Positions 21,204 through 31,032 are shown, counted from the stretch's first letter. The stretch: DNA of 64,000 nucleotides from Modicisalibacter xianhensis (GCF_900113605.1 NZ_FOPY01000013.1:79305-143304), one strand, 5' to 3'. A program made the numbers and translations. The notes: a model not told the origin generated them from the letters alone.

Positions 21204-24004
21204 CTGTCTCAGCCAGCCATCTTTCGCGTCGCGTCGACAACATGTCCTGTCAGGGCTGCGTGAGCAACATGCGCCGCGCCATCCAGGCGCGGGATACCGA
21301 GGCCGAGGTGGTAGGTACGCCTGCCGAGAAACGCCTCGACGTGACGACGGTTCTCGACGGCGACACATTGGACGCCGTGCTCCGCGAAGCCGGTTATCCG
21401 CCCATGCAGGAGGACGAACCGAAGACGCAACGCCAGCAGCACCAGCGTCATGTCGATGGCATGAGTTGCCAAGGCTGCGTGCGCAAGATGCGCCAGGCCA
21501 TCCTGGCCCACGATGCCGAGGCGGAGGTCGAGGGCGCCCCCAGCGAGAAGCGCCTCGATGTTACCACTTCACTTGATGGCGCCACGTTGGATGCCGTGCT
21601 GCGAGAAGCCGGCTATCCGCCTGATGAGCCACCGTCCGCCATCGACCAGCCGAGTTCGACGCCTGATGAGGCGCCAGAACCGGCAGCCGAGGCGTCGCCA
21701 GAGGGTGCCGCTTCGCAAGAAACGCAGGACAGCAGCGACGTAGTCCGCCTATCATTGACCGGGATCACCTGCGCCGGCTGCGTACGCACCATTCAGCAGG
21801 CGCTCGATGATACGCCGGGCGTGCGCCGGGCCGAGGTCAACTTCGGCTCGCGCACTGCCCAGGTCTATGGCGATGCCAACGCCACCCAACTGATCCGCTC
21901 GGTGGTCGAGGCCGGTTATGGCGCCGAGGTGATCGAGGACCTGCGTCAGGCCGAGCAGACCCGCGAGGTCAACGAGGCCCGGGAGTATCGCCAGCGCCTG
22001 CGCGACACCGCCCTGGGTCTGGGTCTGGGCATTCCGTTGATGCTCAGCATGTTCTTCCATCATCCGCACTTGGCTGGCGGCGAGCGCTGGGTGTGGCTGG
22101 CCATCGGCCTGGCCACGCTCGGCGTACTGGCTACCGCCGGGCGGCGCTTTTTCGTCAATGCCTGGAAGGCGTTTCGCCACCACCAGGCCAACATGGATAC
22201 GCTGATTGCCGTCGGCACGGGTACCGCCTGGCTCTATTCGATGGTAGTCATCCTGTTCCCCGAAGCGGTTCCCGTCGCGGCCCGGGGACTCTATTTCGAA
22301 GCGGCGGCGATGATCATCGGTCTGATCAGCTTCGGCCAGGGCCTCGAACTCAAGGCACGCGGGCGCACCAGCCAGGCGCTCAAGCGGCTACTTGACCTGC
22401 AGGCGCCGATGGCACGGGTCATCCGTGACGGCGAGGAGCGCGAGATCGGGGTTGACGAGGTGCGCGCCGGCGATCGTATTCGCGTGCGTCCCGGCGAGCG
22501 CCTGCCGGTAGATGGCGAGGTCGAGGAAGGCAGCAGTCACATTGACGAGTCGATGCTCACCGGCGAACCGTTGCCGGTGGCCAAGCAGCCCAGCGACGAG
22601 GTCAGTGCCGGCACCGTCAACGGCCGCGGCGGGCTGGTCTATCGCGCGACCCGCGTGGGTGCCGATACCCGCCTGGGGCGCATCATCGACCAAGTCGCCA
22701 AGGCGCAGAACTCGCGCCCGCCGATCGGCGAGCTGGCCGACAAGGTCTCGGCGATCTTCGTGCCCAGCGTGATGATCATTGCCGTGTTTACCGCGCTGGT
22801 CTGGTACAACGTCGGCCCCGAGCCGCAGGTTATCCACATGCTGGTCGCCGCCACCACGGTGCTGATCATCGCCTGTCCCTGTGCGCTGGGCCTGGCCACG
22901 CCAATCTCGACCATGATCGGCGTGGGCAAGGCCGCAGAGCACGGCATCCTGATTCGCGACGGCCAGGCACTTCAGACCGCCAGCCGCCTGACCACGCTGA
23001 TCGTCGACAAGACCGGCACGCTCACCGAGGGCAAGCCGCGTGTCACCGATGCCGAGATTCTCCAAGGCGACGAGCGCGACGTGCTGGGCCTGGTGGCCGC
23101 CCTGGAGCGCGGCTCCGAGCATCCGCTGGCGGCTGCCCTGCTGAGCTACGCCGAAGAAAATGCCATCGAGCCCGCGACGATTCGTGACTTCGATTCCGTG
23201 ACCGGACGTGGCGTCACCGCCATCGGTCCCGAGGGCGAACGGCTGCGCCTGGGCAATGCCGCGATGCTCGACGAAGCCGGCATTTTCCTCGGTCAGAATG
23301 AATCCAGGGCGAGGGAACTCGAGTCCCAGGCACGTACCGTGGTCTACCTGGCCATGGACGACACGCTCGTGGCGCTGTTCGGCATCAGCGATCCGCTGCG
23401 CGTCGATAGCGCCGAGGCGGTACGTCGCCTGCAGGCCGACGGGCTCAAGGTCGTCATGCTCACCGGCGACAATGCCCATACCGCCGCTGCCGTGGCTCGC
23501 GAGGTCGGCATCGACGACTACCGCGCCGGTTTGATGCCCGAAGACAAGCACGCCGAGGTTCAGCGCCTGCAGCAGGCAGGTGAAGTGGTCGGCATGACCG
23601 GCGACGGCATCAACGACGCACCGGCGCTGGCCCAGGCCGATGTCGGTTTCGCCATTGGCCAGGGTACCGACGTGGCCATCGAGAGCGCCGGCATCACGCT
23701 GATGCGCGGCTCGTTGCACGGCATCGCCGATGCCATCGAGATCAGCCGCGCCACGCTGACCAACATCAAGCAGAACCTGTGGGGCGCCTTCGGCTACAAC
23801 AGCCTGGGCATTCCAATTGCCGCTGGCGTGCTCTATCCATTCACCGGCCTGCTGCTCTCTCCAGTGATTGCCGGCATCGCCATGTCGCTGTCCTCGGTCA
23901 CGGTGGTCAGCAACGCCAATCGGCTGCGCCTGTTCCGCCCCAGCGCCGCACAGCGCCCGGCCCAACACGACGACAAGTCCCATCTGAAGGAGGCAAGCGC
24001 ATGA
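21200..24004 (+). CDS. copA: P1B-type Cu+-transporting ATPase with three metal-binding domains
   Basis: 934 residues. Three N-terminal HMA domains have CxxC pairs at 17/20, 90/93 and 191/194; the first two are near copies, the third is divergent and separated by a Pro/Glu-rich linker (about 143-180). Core motifs: phosphatase TGEP (454-457), CPC in the transport helix (559-561), DKTGT (Asp603), SEHPL and GDGINDAPA. The late helices carry GYNSLG and AMSLSS, the YN and MxxSS Cu(I) signatures. Role: copper efflux across the inner membrane. Start chosen at the ATGA overlap, behind AGGAG. Confidence 0.94.
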   Translation: MTVSASHLSRRVDNMSCQGCVSNMRRAIQARDTEAEVVGTPAEKRLDVTTVLDGDTLDAVLREAGYPPMQEDEPKTQRQQHQRHVDGMSCQGCVRKMRQAILAHDAEAEVEGAPSEKRLDVTTSLDGATLDAVLREAGYPPDEPPSAIDQPSSTPDEAPEPAAEASPEGAASQETQDSSDVVRLSLTGITCAGCVRTIQQALDDTPGVRRAEVNFGSRTAQVYGDANATQLIRSVVEAGYGAEVIEDLRQAEQTREVNEAREYRQRLRDTALGLGLGIPLMLSMFFHHPHLAGGERWVWLAIGLATLGVLATAGRRFFVNAWKAFRHHQANMDTLIAVGTGTAWLYSMVVILFPEAVPVAARGLYFEAAAMIIGLISFGQGLELKARGRTSQALKRLLDLQAPMARVIRDGEEREIGVDEVRAGDRIRVRPGERLPVDGEVEEGSSHIDESMLTGEPLPVAKQPSDEVSAGTVNGRGGLVYRATRVGADTRLGRIIDQVAKAQNSRPPIGELADKVSAIFVPSVMIIAVFTALVWYNVGPEPQVIHMLVAATTVLIIACPCALGLATPISTMIGVGKAAEHGILIRDGQALQTASRLTTLIVDKTGTLTEGKPRVTDAEILQGDERDVLGLVAALERGSEHPLAAALLSYAEENAIEPATIRDFDSVTGRGVTAIGPEGERLRLGNAAMLDEAGIFLGQNESRARELESQARTVVYLAMDDTLVALFGISDPLRVDSAEAVRRLQADGLKVVMLTGDNAHTAAAVAREVGIDDYRAGLMPEDKHAEVQRLQQAGEVVGMTGDGINDAPALAQADVGFAIGQGTDVAIESAGITLMRGSLHGIADAIEISRATLTNIKQNLWGAFGYNSLGIPIAAGVLYPFTGLLLSPVIAGIAMSLSSVTVVSNANRLRLFRPSAAQRPAQHDDKSHLKEASA
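21230..21403 (+). repeat. Tandem HMA domain copy 1 within copA
   Basis: Encodes residues 11-68. Aligned without gaps to the second copy (21449-21622), 45 of 58 residues are identical, including the last eight (LREAGYPP). Confidence 0.85.
21449..21622 (+). repeat. Tandem HMA domain copy 2 within copA
   Basis: Encodes residues 84-141, a near copy of 21230-21403. Unit spacing is 219 bases (73 codons), consistent with an in-frame tandem duplication. Confidence 0.85.
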
Positions 24005-24087
24005 GCTGGCTGGTCAATCTTGGCGGCATTGCCCTGATCGCCTTGATCGTGTGGTGGTTCTGGATGTCGCCCAGCAAGCGCTCCTGA
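24001..24087 (+). CDS. 28-residue single-span membrane peptide, last gene of the copA operon
   Basis: Starts [20 protein letters not shown] and ends WMSPSKRS: one hydrophobic span rich in Trp with a short basic tail, suggesting an N-out/C-in orientation. Its ATG overlaps the copA stop (ATGA) and AAGGAGG lies 8 bases upstream, so translation is well supported. A terminator follows within 10 bases, defining merR-copA-peptide as one unit. No family recognised; a pump-associated micro-subunit is an inference from position only. Confidence 0.65.
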   Translation: MSWLVNLGGIALIALIVWWFWMSPSKRS

Positions 24088-24093
24088 AAGGAC

Positions 24094-24124
24094 GAAAGGC
24101 TGGCCAGATTCGGGGCAGCCTTTC
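24094..24124 (+). terminator. Terminator of the copA operon
   Basis: GAAAGGCTG / CAGCCTTTC stem around a 13-base loop, 6 bases after the micro-ORF stop; the distal arm itself carries the T-run. Confidence 0.65.
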
Positions 24125-24159
24125 TATGCTAAATAAAACACTTCGATACGGGAGCCGCC

Positions 24160-24579
24160 ATGCCGACATTGGACGGCGTGCTGGAAACAGCACTCTACGT
24201 GGACGACATGGCTCGTGCGCGGGCGTTCTTCGAGACCGTGATGGGACTCGAGCCCTTCACGGCAGACCATCGCTTCACCGCCTACGACGCTGGGCGCGGC
24301 ACGGTGCTGCTGCTGTTCCTGAAAGGCGAAACGCTCGACACCGTTACCCTGCCCCGCGATATGGGCACCATTCCCCCGCATGATGGCCACGGACCAGTGC
24401 ATATGGCGCTGGCCATTCCCGCCGACCAGCTCGGTGCCTGGGAAGCCCAGCTCGACGCGCATGACATCGAGATCGAGGGTCGCACGCACTGGCCCAAGGG
24501 CGGCGAAAGCCTGTATTTCAGAGATCCCGATGGGCATCTGTTGGAGTTGGCGACGCCCGGCGTCTGGCCGAACTATTGA
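24160..24579 (+). CDS. VOC (glyoxalase/dioxygenase-fold) family protein
   Basis: 139-residue single-domain VOC protein made of two beta-alpha-beta-beta-beta modules: LETALYVDDMARARAFFETVMG (first module) and VHMALAIPADQLGAWEAQL with SLYFRDPDGHLLELATPG (second). The metal-ligand positions His (VHMAL) and Glu (LLELATP) are present. Substrate unknown; members act in glyoxalase, fosfomycin-resistance or dioxygenase chemistry. Its end overlaps the end of convergent recJ by 7 bases. Confidence 0.85.
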   Translation: MPTLDGVLETALYVDDMARARAFFETVMGLEPFTADHRFTAYDAGRGTVLLLFLKGETLDTVTLPRDMGTIPPHDGHGPVHMALAIPADQLGAWEAQLDAHDIEIEGRTHWPKGGESLYFRDPDGHLLELATPGVWPNY

Positions 24580-26378
24580 ATTTTTTCAGCGTGCTCGATC
24601 ATTAACTGCAACGTCTCCCTCCCCTTCCAGCGGTTGCGTGACAGCTTGTAGGCACAACGCAGCCGGGCCCCGAGCCCGAAGGCCGGCATTTCTCCCGGCG
24701 TCAGTGCACGAAACCAGATAGCGCGCACCGCCATTCCGCCACTCGACAGCTCAAGCATCAGATGACTGCCGTCGGCGCCGACCACACGCAGGTTTTCGAC
24801 CAGGAACTCGCCCTCGAACAACGGTGCATCGAACTCGCGGCCATAGGGGGCCAGGCGCTCCAGCTCGTCGAGCGTCGCCAGGCAGAGCTGCGGCGCGGCC
24901 AGTTCGCCGTCGGTAAACATGCAGGGGTAGAGCTCGCATTCGCCAAGTTGCTCGTTGACCGCCTGATACAACGCCCGCGTGAACGCCGGCAGTTGCTCGA
25001 CCGGCAGGCCGATGCCCGCCGCGCCGCGGTGCCCGCCGAAACGCGGCAATGCTGGCGGCGCGAGATCATGCGCGCGTTGCAGGGCGTCACGCAGATGTAA
25101 CGCCTCGATGGAGCGCCCCGAGCCGGTGAGCATACCCGGCGCGGCGGCGGGCGTGAGCACCAGCGCTGGCCGGCCGAAGGCCTGGACCAGCCGCGAGGCA
25201 ACGATGCCTTGCACCCCGGCATGGCCATCCTCGAGATAGACCACCAGCACCTGGGCGCCTGACGCCAGTTGTTCGAGCGCCAGCGCGCGGGCCGTCTCGG
25301 TCATGTCGGCTTCGATGGCTTTGCGTGACTGGTTGTCCTGATCGAGCACTTCAAGGTGCCGGCGTGCCGTATGCTCGTCGGCCGCCAGCATGAAGTGCAG
25401 CGCCGCATAGGGGTCATCGAGGCGCGAGCGGGCATTGATGCGTGGGCCCATCTGGAAGGCCAGCGTCTCGGCGTCAAAGGGCACGCTGTCGGCACCCAGG
25501 CGCTCGGCCATTGCCCGCCAGCAGGCCGCCTCCATGCGGTTGATCAGCGTCAGGCCCTGGGTGACCACCGCACGATTGATGGCGCTTCCACCCAGCGACA
25601 CGCAATCGGCCACGGTACCCAGCGCTACATAGGAGAGCCAGGGCGATAGCTTGGGTGTGGAGGGTGACAAGGCGCCGAATTCGATCAGCACCGCCCGGGT
25701 CAGCGACATGACCAGCCAGGCGACCATGCAGCCGGCAATGGTGCGATCGGGAAACTCGCAGTCGTCCCGGGTCGGGTTGACCGTGGCGTAGGCGGAGGCC
25801 GGCGGGCCTTCGTTTGGCAATGCGTGGTGATCGGTGACGATGACCTCGATACCGGCTTCGCGCAGGCGGGCGATGCGCGGTTCGTCGGAGGAGCCACAGT
25901 CGGCGGTGATCACCAGGCTGGGTCGCGGCTTCAGCGCCAGGGTGCGCTCCACCAGCGGCAGGCTGATGCCATAGCCGTCGTTGATGCGATGGCCGATCAG
26001 GCTGTGCAGCTTCTGTGCAGGCACGCCAAACAACTCGTTGAGGGTGCGCAGGATGACCACGTGCGAGGTGATGCCGTCGACATCGTAGTCGGTGAGAATC
26101 CCGATGTGCTCGCCCTCGGTCACCGCCCGGGCGATGCGCTCGGCGGCACGGCGGGCGTCCTTCAGCTTCTCGGGGTGTGCCAGGTAACGCAGACCCGGCG
26201 TGACCAGCGGGTCGAGTTCGCCGGTATAGTCCGGCAGGCGGCCAGCCAGGATGCGTGCCTGCAATTCGGAAAGCCCCGCCGCCAGACAACGCTGGTAGAG
26301 CGTCTCGTCGCGACGACGCGGCATGATGCGCCGACGCATGAACTCGGCCAGGGGGCGTTGCGCACTCTCGGTTTCCAC
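24573..26378 (-). CDS. recJ: Single-stranded-DNA-specific 5'-3' exonuclease RecJ
   Basis: 601-residue DHH-family nuclease acting in recombination and mismatch repair. Motifs: LTDYDVDGITS (motif I Asp cluster), TADCGSSDE, VTDHHALPNEG (DHH) and the DHHA1 region with GGHRGAAGIG. Translation probably begins at the GTG at 26378, 5 bases after AGGAG. Transcribed in the same direction as thrC and hom, as in Pseudomonas. Confidence 0.93.
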   Translation of the reverse strand: METESAQRPLAEFMRRRIMPRRRDETLYQRCLAAGLSELQARILAGRLPDYTGELDPLVTPGLRYLAHPEKLKDARRAAERIARAVTEGEHIGILTDYDVDGITSHVVILRTLNELFGVPAQKLHSLIGHRINDGYGISLPLVERTLALKPRPSLVITADCGSSDEPRIARLREAGIEVIVTDHHALPNEGPPASAYATVNPTRDDCEFPDRTIAGCMVAWLVMSLTRAVLIEFGALSPSTPKLSPWLSYVALGTVADCVSLGGSAINRAVVTQGLTLINRMEAACWRAMAERLGADSVPFDAETLAFQMGPRINARSRLDDPYAALHFMLAADEHTARRHLEVLDQDNQSRKAIEADMTETARALALEQLASGAQVLVVYLEDGHAGVQGIVASRLVQAFGRPALVLTPAAAPGMLTGSGRSIEALHLRDALQRAHDLAPPALPRFGGHRGAAGIGLPVEQLPAFTRALYQAVNEQLGECELYPCMFTDGELAAPQLCLATLDELERLAPYGREFDAPLFEGEFLVENLRVVGADGSHLMLELSSGGMAVRAIWFRALTPGEMPAFGLGARLRCAYKLSRNRWKGRETLQLMIEHAEKIQ

Positions 26379-26397
26379 AAAGGCTCCTGTGACGCAG

Positions 26398-26419
26398 CGC
26401 GCCCGGCAAGCCGGGCGCG
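26398..26419 (-). terminator. Hairpin between thrC and recJ
   Basis: Perfect 10-bp stem CGCGCCCGGC / GCCGGGCGCG with a 2-base loop between the thrC stop and the recJ start. No T-run follows, so it may act as a partial terminator or mRNA stabiliser. Confidence 0.45.
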
Positions 26420-26446
26420 ATCAGGCATCGAAACGGACGATAAACG

Positions 26447-27841
26447 CTAGACCTTGCGGCGGTGCTCGGCAACGAAGGACTGCACGGCACTCAGCTCCGC
26501 CGGCAGCACGCTGTAACGTTCCTTGCGCTCGAGCAGGTCTTCCATGTGTGCGGGCAATGGCACACCGGGAAAGCCAGCCTTGACTACCGCCTCAGCGAAC
26601 TTGGCCGGATGGGCGGTGGCCAGGGTAATCATCGGCGTGGCGGCATCGCCGTGGCACACCTCGGCGGCACGGTAGCCGGTCGCGGTATGCGGATCGAGCA
26701 GCTCCTTGGTGCGATGGTGCGCCTCGCGTATCACCTCGAGGATGGTCGCATCGTCGACACTGTGACTGGCGAAGCGCTCACGCAGCTTGGCCAGCGGTGC
26801 ATCGGCGAGCGCGGCCGGCTCGCTCTGGAAACGCTCGAGCAGGGCGCGCACGGCATCCCCGTCGCGGTCATAGGCGTCGAACAACAGACGCTCGAAATTC
26901 GACGACACCACGATGTCCATCGATGGCGCCAGGGTCGCTTCGAGGTCACGCTTGGAGAAGTCGTTATCCGCCAGGGTGCGGTGCAGGATGTCGTTGGCGT
27001 TGGTGGCGATGACGAAACGCTCGACCGGCAAGCCCATCTTGAAGGCCATGTAGCCGGCGAAGACATTGCCGAAGTTGGCCGAGGGTACGCAGAAGCTGAC
27101 CTTGCGATGCGGCGCCCCCAAGGCCACGCCAGCGGCGACGTAATAGACGATCTGGGCCATGATGCGCGCCCAGTTGATCGAATTGACCGCCACCAGCCGC
27201 GTGCCGTCGAGAAACGCCTGGTCGGCGAAGCTGGCCTTGACCATTGCCTGGGCATCATCGAAGTTGCCCTCGATGGCAATGTTGAAGACATTGTCGGCCA
27301 GCACCGAGGTCATCTGGCGGCGCTGTACCTCGGAGACACGGTTGTGCGGATGCAGGATGAAGATATCGAGATTGTCGCAGTGGCGACAGCCCTCGATCGC
27401 CGCCGAGCCGGTATCGCCGGACGTCGCGCCCATGATCACCGCGCGCTCGCCGCGTTTCTTCAGGAAGTGATCCAGCAGGCGACCCAGCAGTTGCAGGGCG
27501 ACATCCTTGAAGGCCAGCGTGGGGCCATGGAACAGCTCGAGCAGGAAGTGGTTGGCGCCGAGCTGGTTGAGCGGCACCACTGCCTCGTGGCTGAAGGTGG
27601 CGTAGGCGTCGCGCACGATATCGCGGAAGGTATCATCATCGATCTCGCCGCCGACGAACGGCCTCATGACCCGGAAGGCGATCTCGGCATAGGACAGCCC
27701 GGCCATGCTCGCCAGATCGTCATGCGACAGTTGCGGCACGCTCTCAGGCACGTAAAGCCCGCCGTCACTGGCCATGCCGGTCAGCACCACATCCTCGAAG
27801 TTCAGCGCCGGCGCCTGCCCGCGTGTACTGATATAACGCAT
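26447..27841 (-). CDS. thrC: Threonine synthase
   Basis: 464-residue PLP enzyme converting O-phosphohomoserine to threonine. MRYISTRGQAPALNFEDVVLTG is the long-form ThrC N-terminus, GPTLAFKDVALQLLG carries the PLP lysine, and ATSGDTGSAAIEG binds phosphate. Start at 27841; METK upstream is an in-frame extension. Follows hom by 66 bases. Confidence 0.96.
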   Translation of the reverse strand: MRYISTRGQAPALNFEDVVLTGMASDGGLYVPESVPQLSHDDLASMAGLSYAEIAFRVMRPFVGGEIDDDTFRDIVRDAYATFSHEAVVPLNQLGANHFLLELFHGPTLAFKDVALQLLGRLLDHFLKKRGERAVIMGATSGDTGSAAIEGCRHCDNLDIFILHPHNRVSEVQRRQMTSVLADNVFNIAIEGNFDDAQAMVKASFADQAFLDGTRLVAVNSINWARIMAQIVYYVAAGVALGAPHRKVSFCVPSANFGNVFAGYMAFKMGLPVERFVIATNANDILHRTLADNDFSKRDLEATLAPSMDIVVSSNFERLLFDAYDRDGDAVRALLERFQSEPAALADAPLAKLRERFASHSVDDATILEVIREAHHRTKELLDPHTATGYRAAEVCHGDAATPMITLATAHPAKFAEAVVKAGFPGVPLPAHMEDLLERKERYSVLPAELSAVQSFVAEHRRKV

Positions 27842-27887
27842 CTTGGTTTCCACTCACTAGTGAACTGCTGACCCACACTGTAGGCAG

Positions 27888-27903
27888 CCCCGGGGAGCCG
27901 GGG
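27888..27903 (-). other. Small hairpin between hom and thrC
   Basis: CCCCGG / CCGGGG stem with a 4-base loop just after the hom stop. A 10-bp palindrome TCACTAGTGA (27854-27863) follows, 12 bases before thrC. Function unclear; possibly attenuation or processing between the two genes. Confidence 0.3.
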
Positions 27904-27907
27904 TGGC

Positions 27908-29224
27908 TTATTCCTGTTCGTTGAGGCACTCGACCCGAATACGCGTGATCGGGCCGGCCACATCGGCCAGTGACTCGAGCTGCCGGATCGCCTCGTTCAT
28001 GTGCTTCTCGCGGGTTCGGTGAGTCAGCAGAATGATCGGTACCAGTTCGCCTTCGGTGGCTTCCTTCTGGATGAGTGCTTCAATGGAGATGCCCTGCTCG
28101 GACAGGATCGTCGCCACACGTGCCAGCACCCCGGGACGATCCACCGCCAGCAGACGTAGATAATAAGCGGTGACAATGTCTTCCATGGGCAGGATCGGCA
28201 GGCTTTCGTCACCTTCGACGATGCCGCTGAACGCCAGGTAAGGCACACGGTAGTGATGATCGGTGGTGATGTCTCGGGCCACGTCGAGCAAGTCAGCGAC
28301 CACGGCCGAGGCCGTAGGCTCGGAACCGGCGCCGGCACCGTAATAGAGCGTCGGCCCGACGGCATCGCCCATCACCGCGATGGCGTTCTTGACGCCATGC
28401 ACGCTGGCCAGCAGGCGCTCCTTGGGAATCAGGGTGGGATGCACGCGCAGCTCCAGGCCGGCCTCGGTGCGCTTGGAGATACCCAGGTGCTTGATGATAT
28501 AGCCGAGGTTGTCGGCCTGCTCGACGTCTTCGGCGGTGATCCGCGAGATGCCTTCGGTGTAGGCCTTGTCGAACTGCAATGGCACGCCGTAGGCGATGGA
28601 AGCGAGGATGGTCAGCTTGTGCGCAGCGTCGATGCCTTCGACGTCGAAGGTCGGATCGGCCTCGGCGTAGCCCAGCGCCTGGGCTTCGGCGAGGACGTCC
28701 TCGAAGGCGCGGCCTTCGTCGCGCATGTGGGTGAGAATATAGTTGCCGGTTCCGTTGATGATGCCCGCCACCCACTGGATACGGTTCGCGCCCAACCCCT
28801 CGCGCAGCGACTTGATAACAGGGATGCCACCGGCCACCGCCGCTTCGAAGGCGACGATCACGCCCTTGTCGTGAGCCGCCTGGAAGATCTCGTTGCCGTA
28901 GACGGCAATCAGCGCCTTGTTGGCCGTGACCACATGCTTGCCGTGTTCGATGGCGGTGAGCACCAGCTCGCGAGCCACATCGTAGCCACCGACCAGCTCG
29001 ACCAGCACGTCGACATCGGGGTTACGCGCGACCTCGAAGATGTCGGTCGTGACCTTGACGCCGGTGGTGTCGCACTCGGGGTTCTCACGCCGGGCACCGA
29101 CCTGCTCGATGACGATCGGCCGCCCCGCCCGACGGGCAATTTCATCGGCATTGCGTGTCAGTACATTGAAGGTACCGCCACCGACGGTCCCCAAACCACA
29201 GATCCCCACTCTCACCGGTTTCAA
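27908..29224 (-). CDS. hom: Homoserine dehydrogenase (with ACT domain)
   Basis: 438-residue NAD(P)-dependent enzyme reducing aspartate semialdehyde to homoserine. The Rossmann motif GICGLGTVGGGTF is at the N-terminus; the catalytic region has EADPTFDVEGIDAAHKL; a C-terminal ACT domain (about 350-430: YYLRLLAVDRPGVLARVATIL) suggests threonine feedback. Monofunctional (no aspartokinase domain). Upstream of thrC. Confidence 0.96.
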   Translation of the reverse strand: MKPVRVGICGLGTVGGGTFNVLTRNADEIARRAGRPIVIEQVGARRENPECDTTGVKVTTDIFEVARNPDVDVLVELVGGYDVARELVLTAIEHGKHVVTANKALIAVYGNEIFQAAHDKGVIVAFEAAVAGGIPVIKSLREGLGANRIQWVAGIINGTGNYILTHMRDEGRAFEDVLAEAQALGYAEADPTFDVEGIDAAHKLTILASIAYGVPLQFDKAYTEGISRITAEDVEQADNLGYIIKHLGISKRTEAGLELRVHPTLIPKERLLASVHGVKNAIAVMGDAVGPTLYYGAGAGSEPTASAVVADLLDVARDITTDHHYRVPYLAFSGIVEGDESLPILPMEDIVTAYYLRLLAVDRPGVLARVATILSEQGISIEALIQKEATEGELVPIILLTHRTREKHMNEAIRQLESLADVAGPITRIRVECLNEQE

Positions 29225-29345
29225 CGTCGTGCTCCCTTCCTAATCCGTTCGATTCGCGAACTGATCAATTTTTGACCAGAACGACAAGGTAAGTACCCTC
29301 TGACGGGGTGTCAATCATGTGTCCAGCGGCCTTGCGAAGGCAGCA

Positions 29346-30092
29346 TCATTCCTCGATGCCGAGCATGCCGGCCAAGCGTTCGGCAGGCACGTAACCCGGC
29401 ACCATGCGCCCATCGGGCAACACGATGGCCGGCGTTCCCTGCACGCCGAGCTCAAGCCCCAGATGATACTGATCAATGACCGGATTGTCGCAGTCCGGCG
29501 CATTCTTCAGGTTCTCGCCGCGCTTGGCGGCACTCAGGGCCTCACCGGGATTGGCGGCGCACCAAACCTGCGCCAGGTAGCGCGCGCCTTCGGACCCCAG
29601 GCCACTCCTCGGAAAAGCCAGGTACTGCACCTCGACACCCATCTCGTTGAGGCGCGGCACTTCCTCGTGGAACTTGCGGCAATACGGGCAGGTCACGTCG
29701 GTAAAGACCTGGATCGTGGCCTGGGGCGCCTCGTTGCCGCGAAAGGTGATGAGCTGGTCGTCAGGCACCTGGGCCAGGCGCTCGGCACGCTCGGCGTTGC
29801 GGGCCTGCTGGGTCAGGTTGACCAGGCCATTCTCGCCGTTGGCGAACAGGTCTCCCACGATGAAGTGGCTGCCCTCGGCATCGCTGTAGAACGTTTCACC
29901 GCTTTTCAGGTGAACTTCATAGATGTTCTCCAGCGGTGTCTCGCTCACGCTTTCCACGGGCATCGGCTCGCCGTTGACGGCCAGGCGCTCGGCCAGAGTT
30001 TCGGCGGTAGGTGCCGCCAGTACCAGGCTGGAAGTCAGTGTCAGGGTTGTGAGCAGTGCGCACGTCAGCGCCTTGAAACCACGAATCATCAT
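29346..30092 (-). CDS. dsbC: Periplasmic disulfide isomerase DsbC
   Basis: 248 residues. Signal peptide (about 1-26, ending LVLAA), N-terminal dimerisation domain, then a thioredoxin fold with active site CPYC (135-138) and the cis-proline GTP-A at 219-222. Two further Cys (178, 201) fit the structural disulfide. Isomerises wrong disulfides in the periplasm. The ATG abuts the xerD stop. Identical neighbourhood to Pseudomonas (xerD-dsbC-hom-thrC). Confidence 0.95.
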   Translation of the reverse strand: MMIRGFKALTCALLTTLTLTSSLVLAAPTAETLAERLAVNGEPMPVESVSETPLENIYEVHLKSGETFYSDAEGSHFIVGDLFANGENGLVNLTQQARNAERAERLAQVPDDQLITFRGNEAPQATIQVFTDVTCPYCRKFHEEVPRLNEMGVEVQYLAFPRSGLGSEGARYLAQVWCAANPGEALSAAKRGENLKNAPDCDNPVIDQYHLGLELGVQGTPAIVLPDGRMVPGYVPAERLAGMLGIEE

Positions 30093-30995
30093 TCAACCTC
30101 GAGGATGGTGTTCGGCATGCAGCGTTTCCAGGCGCGCCTGGGCTACATGGGTGTAGATCTGCGTCGTCGACAGGTCACTATGACCCAGCAACATCTGTAC
30201 GACACGCAAATTGGCCCCATGATTCAACAGGTGCGTCGCGAATGCATGACGCAGGGTATGCGGCGATAGTGGCTTGTCGATGCCGGCGAGCCGGGCATAG
30301 TGCTTGATGCGATACCAGAACGTCTGGCGAGTCATAAAAGCGTCGCCGCGTCCCGGGAACAGAGGCGGCTGCCGGATATCGGTCATCAGTTCGCTGCGCC
30401 CGGCACGCAGGTAACGCTCCACCCATGCCTGGGCTTCCTCGCCCAGCGGTACCAGCCGCTCCTTGTCGCCCTTGCCGACCACACGCACTACCCCCTGGCG
30501 CAGGTTGACGCTGTCCAGGCGCAGGCCGATCAGTTCGGAGACCCGCAGGCCGCAACCATACAGTACCTCGAGCATGGCGCGATCCCTCAACCCCAGCGCC
30601 GTGTCGGCATCCGGAGCGATCAGCAAGCGCTCGACTTCGGGCTCGTCCAGCGTATCGGGCAAATTGGCCCGTACCGGGGGTAGCCGGACCTCACTGAGCG
30701 GATCGCTGTCGAGACGCCCCTGCTCGAGCAGCCAGCGGTAGAAACCGCGTAGACTCGACAACAGCCGGGCATTGCTGCGCAGTTGATATCCCGCCGCTCG
30801 GCGCGCTTCCAGCCAGCGCGGCAATACCTCGGGATCTGGCGAGAGCAGCCGGCTACCGCATTCATCGGCATGGGATCGCCAGGCTTCGAGATCGCGTCGG
30901 TAACCCGACAATGTATGTTCGCTGGCCCCGCGTTCCAGCCACAGGGCGTCAAGATAGGCCTCGATCAACCCGTTTTCGTCATCCGACTCGGCCAT
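30093..30995 (-). CDS. xerD: Site-specific tyrosine recombinase XerD
   Basis: 300 residues; resolves chromosome dimers at dif with XerC under FtsK control. Catalytic set: Arg151 (GLRVSEL), Lys175 (GKGDKER), His246 and Arg249 (HTLRH), His272 (LGHSDLS), Tyr281 (IYTH). N-terminal SAM-like DNA-binding domain present. Not linked to any mobile element here. Confidence 0.95.
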   Translation of the reverse strand: MAESDDENGLIEAYLDALWLERGASEHTLSGYRRDLEAWRSHADECGSRLLSPDPEVLPRWLEARRAAGYQLRSNARLLSSLRGFYRWLLEQGRLDSDPLSEVRLPPVRANLPDTLDEPEVERLLIAPDADTALGLRDRAMLEVLYGCGLRVSELIGLRLDSVNLRQGVVRVVGKGDKERLVPLGEEAQAWVERYLRAGRSELMTDIRQPPLFPGRGDAFMTRQTFWYRIKHYARLAGIDKPLSPHTLRHAFATHLLNHGANLRVVQMLLGHSDLSTTQIYTHVAQARLETLHAEHHPRG

Positions 30996-31032
30996 GGCGC
31001 ATTATCTTCGCAAAGCAACCCGCAGATGCAAC

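Noticed and set aside
20757..24087. Mercury-resistance (mer) operon
   Set aside because: No merA, merT or merP; the ATPase has Cu(I) signatures.
30093..30995. Tyrosine recombinase as a sign of an integrated element
   Set aside because: Sequence and neighbours (dsbC, hom, thrC) identify housekeeping XerD; no att-like repeats or phage genes are nearby.
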